The position numbers and the translations under genes are program-made. A model generated the notes under the pieces. That model searched no databases and had not been told where the DNA came from. It saw nothing but the letters and a program-made list of their open reading frames with translations. From positions 1 through 8,577 of the forward strand of contig CAWKAL010000010.1 in NCBI GenBank assembly GCA_963847575.1: a stretch of DNA of 8,577 nt. Reading direction: 5' to 3'. Positions 6,572 to 8,577 of this stretch are shown here, piece by piece. The DNA comes from JASBSR01 sp963847575. GTDB taxonomy: Bacteria > Pseudomonadota > Gammaproteobacteria > SZUA-229. Within the stretch, counting starts at the first letter, position 1, and the number at the start of each line of letters is the position of its first letter.

Positions 6572-8023
6572 ATGCGTTTCACTATAATCCAGCGTCTTGT
6601 CGGGCAATTACTGATGCTGTTCAGTATCACCCTGCTGCCCCCCTTCATTATCGATCGTATCTACCAGGAAGATGCAACGCAGGCATTTATTTATAGCTAT
6701 GTAGTGCTGGTACTGCTTGGCCTGTTGATGTATCTGCCAGTGAGGCATATCCGCGGCGACCTTCGTCTGCGTGATGGATTCATGGTCGTGGTTTTATTCT
6801 GGACAGTACTGGGTATCGCCGGCGCCCTGCCGCTGATTTTTTACCAGCCGCTGGCGGTGAGTTACACCGATGCCGTGTTTGAATCAATATCCGGCCTGAC
6901 GACGACCGGCGCAACCGTGCTCACCGGGCTGGATAGCTTGCCGCACAGTATTCTGTTTTACCGGCAGGAACTGCAATGGCTGGGCGGCATGGGTATTATC
7001 GTACTCGCCGTGGCGGTCATGCCTATGCTGGGTATCGGTGGTATGCAGCTGTATCGCGCAGAGACGCCGGGCCCGGTTAAGGACAGCAAGCTCACACCGC
7101 GCATCGCTGAAACCGCCAAAGCACTGTGGTACATCTATCTTGGTCTGACCATAGCATGCGCGCTGGCGTACTGGCTGGCGGGCATGACCTTGTTTGATGC
7201 TGTGTCGCACAGCTTTTCAACCGTGGCGATTGGTGGTTTTTCCACCCATGATGCCAGCCTGGGGTATTTTGACAGCCCGGCAATTGAAGGTGTTGCAATT
7301 GCGTTCATGTTCCTCGGCGGGATTAATTTCGCGCTGCATTTTACCGCTGCGCGTTCGCTGAGTATTAAAACCTATATGCGTGATTCAGAATTGAAAATGT
7401 ACACCTTCACCCTGCTGGCGGTGTCGGTTGCCTGTATCGCTTTTCTCTACACCCAGTATGTGATTCCTGATTTTAGCGAGGCGTTTCGCCAGGGACTGTT
7501 TCATGCCGTGTCGATTGGAACCACTGCCGGGTTTACCACCAGTGAATTTTCCACCTGGCCGGCGTTTGTACCGGTGACATTATTGTTCGCCAGTTTTGTC
7601 GGCGGATGCGCAGGTTCTACCGGTGGCGGTATGAAGGCGATACGCGTCCTGCTGCTGATTAAACAGGGCCAGCGCGAGCTCATGCGCCTGATTCACCCGA
7701 ATGCACAGGTCGTGGTCAAGATTGGCAAGCAACCGATGTCGGATACCATTATTGATGCTGTATGGGGATTCCTCGCGGCGTATGTTGCCTGTTTCGTTAT
7801 CATGATGATGTTACTGATGTTCAGTGGCGTCGACCAGGTGACGGCGTTTTCGGCAGTCGCGGCCACGTTGAACAACCTGGGCCCGGGCCTGGGTGATGTC
7901 AGTGCAAATTACGCCAGCCTGAGTAATTTTGACAAATGGATACTGTGTTTCTCGATGTTGCTGGGGCGACTGGAAGTATTTACCTTGCTGGTGATGTTCA
8001 TGCCAGCCTTCTGGCGCAAATAA
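6572..8023 (+). CDS. trkH: Trk system potassium uptake protein TrkH (channel subunit)
   Basis: Inner-membrane potassium channel subunit partnered with TrkA. The 483 residues equal the E. coli TrkH length, and the protein is hydrophobic throughout with the fourfold membrane-pore-membrane repeat. The four pore loops are visible: LTTTGAT (109-115), STVAIGGFST (216-225), IGTTAGFTTSEF (315-326) and TLNNLGPGLGDV (432-443). Each keeps the selectivity-filter glycine (Gly113, Gly221, Gly320, Gly437), as expected for K+ selectivity. FVGGCAGSTGGGMKAIR (342-358) is the conserved intramembrane gating loop of the third repeat. MQLYRAETPGPVKD (158-171) and the C-terminal GRLEVFTLLVMFMPAFWR (465-482) are also family signatures. 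The ATG at 6572 lies 6 bp after the trkA stop and has no clear Shine-Dalgarno sequence, consistent with coupled translation. Confidence 0.98.
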   Translation: MRFTIIQRLVGQLLMLFSITLLPPFIIDRIYQEDATQAFIYSYVVLVLLGLLMYLPVRHIRGDLRLRDGFMVVVLFWTVLGIAGALPLIFYQPLAVSYTDAVFESISGLTTTGATVLTGLDSLPHSILFYRQELQWLGGMGIIVLAVAVMPMLGIGGMQLYRAETPGPVKDSKLTPRIAETAKALWYIYLGLTIACALAYWLAGMTLFDAVSHSFSTVAIGGFSTHDASLGYFDSPAIEGVAIAFMFLGGINFALHFTAARSLSIKTYMRDSELKMYTFTLLAVSVACIAFLYTQYVIPDFSEAFRQGLFHAVSIGTTAGFTTSEFSTWPAFVPVTLLFASFVGGCAGSTGGGMKAIRVLLLIKQGQRELMRLIHPNAQVVVKIGKQPMSDTIIDAVWGFLAAYVACFVIMMMLLMFSGVDQVTAFSAVAATLNNLGPGLGDVSANYASLSNFDKWILCFSMLLGRLEVFTLLVMFMPAFWRK

Positions 8024-8046
8024 ATTGTATGCAATTCCGAGATCCT

Positions 8047-8052
8047 GAAAGG
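8047..8052 (+). promoter_or_regulatory. Ribosome binding site of the acyltransferase gene
   Basis: GAAAGG ends 7 nt before the ATG at 8060, an ordinary spacing, and it settles that start. It is the clearest Shine-Dalgarno-like sequence in the rightward arm. Confidence 0.6.
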
Positions 8053-8059
8053 CTAGTCG

Positions 8060-8577
8060 ATGAACGACAATAGCAGCCAACATCAAAGTCGTTACCTGCC
8101 GAGGTTCACGCTCGCCCTGCTGGCGCCACGCTACTGGTTGATATGGCTGTTGCTGTTTGCGTTCTATGTGTTCAGCTGGTTGCCGATAAGCGTTATCGAC
8201 AAGATAGGTGGGGCGCTGGGCGATTATGCGGTGAAAAAAAACCGCAAGCGGATGGCTATTGTGCAACGCAATCTGCAATTGTGTTTTCCGCACATGACTG
8301 CAGATGAAGTTGATGTAAATGTACGTGCGCATTTTCGCGCTTACATTCGCAGTATCCTGCATTATGGCCTTATCTGGTGGGCACCGGGCTGGCGTTTGCG
8401 GCGACATGTCGAGTTACACGGCGCTGAACAAATACAGCATTATCGCGCACAGGGTAAAAATATTATTGCCCTGACCTGCCACAGCGTTGGGCTGGAGTTC
8501 TCCGTGATTGCGCTTTCCATGCACGAACTTTGCGGCGGCCCCTACAAGCCAATGAAAAACCCGTTGATTGACTGGAT
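8060..8577 (+). CDS. LpxL/HtrB-family lipid A acyltransferase, 3' end cut by the window edge
   Basis: Inner-membrane acyltransferase of the lipid A biosynthesis family, which moves a fatty acyl chain from acyl carrier protein onto lipid A precursors. Only the first 172 residues are visible. APRYWLIWLLLFAFYVFSWL (22-41) is the conserved N-terminal membrane anchor. RKRMAIVQRNLQLCFP (62-77) matches the family RNL-x-CFP block. LTCHSVGLEF (138-147) contains the catalytic H-x4-E motif (His141, Glu146). PYKPMKNPLIDW (161-172) corresponds to the YRPxxNPLxDW motif. The usual HFTTLE form of the catalytic block is HSVGLE here, closer to the HFVGL-type subgroup, so I do not assign LpxL, LpxM or another paralogue. 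The ATG at 8060 has a good ribosome binding site. The gene lies 36 bp after trkH on the same strand and is probably in the same transcript. Confidence 0.9.
   Translation, partial: MNDNSSQHQSRYLPRFTLALLAPRYWLIWLLLFAFYVFSWLPISVIDKIGGALGDYAVKKNRKRMAIVQRNLQLCFPHMTADEVDVNVRAHFRAYIRSILHYGLIWWAPGWRLRRHVELHGAEQIQHYRAQGKNIIALTCHSVGLEFSVIALSMHELCGGPYKPMKNPLIDW

Noticed and set aside
8023..8036. AATTG-TATG-CAATT hairpin at the trkH stop as a terminator
   Set aside because: Only five A+T-rich base pairs and no following T-run; too weak for a rho-independent terminator.
7811..8407. 198-codon minus-strand open frame
   Set aside because: Antisense across the end of trkH and the start of the acyltransferase, both of which carry clear family motifs in the plus frame; no start signal or domain visible.

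Overview
The window is a well-conserved chromosomal housekeeping segment from a gammaproteobacterium with moderate to fairly high G+C. The products most closely resemble enterobacterial and pseudomonad proteins. The order dprA - LysM protein (both leftward) / def - fmt - rsmB - trkA (rightward) matches what I recall of the Pseudomonas aeruginosa PA0021-PA0016 neighbourhood and, apart from the LysM gene, the E. coli smf-def-fmt-rsmB-trkA block. I see no insertion sequence, prophage, CRISPR array, tRNA or rRNA, and no rho-independent terminator.

Left arm (1-2051, minus strand). dprA, whose 3' part lies beyond the left edge, sits 18 bp downstream of a gene for a LysM-domain lipoprotein of the TsaP type. 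The pair looks like one transcription unit. TsaP-family proteins anchor the type IV pilus secretin in the cell wall, and DprA loads RecA onto incoming single-stranded DNA, so the unit may serve natural transformation.

Divergent intergenic region (2052-2204). These 153 bp hold the start signals for both arms. Two overlapping signals stand out: a 12+12 bp inverted repeat (2109-2136) and, on the minus strand, an extended -10 element (2141-2133). Together they suggest an operator over the leftward promoter.

Right arm (2205-8577, plus strand). def and fmt form the formyl-methionine pair: Fmt formylates initiator Met-tRNA and Def removes the formyl group from nascent proteins. rsmB, a 16S rRNA m5C methyltransferase, overlaps fmt by 4 bp. 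After 87 bp come trkA and trkH, 6 bp apart, encoding the cytosolic gating protein and the channel subunit of the Trk potassium uptake system. A lipid A acyltransferase (LpxL/HtrB family) begins 36 bp after trkH with its own ribosome binding site and runs off the right edge. The short gaps and shared direction suggest one long unit or two consecutive ones (def-fmt-rsmB and trkA-trkH-acyltransferase).

No undescribed system is evident. The points most worth a second look are the palindrome in the divergent promoter region, the lipobox on the TsaP-like protein and its pairing with dprA, and a two-residue oddity in the DprA nucleotide-binding fold that fits a compensated frameshift.
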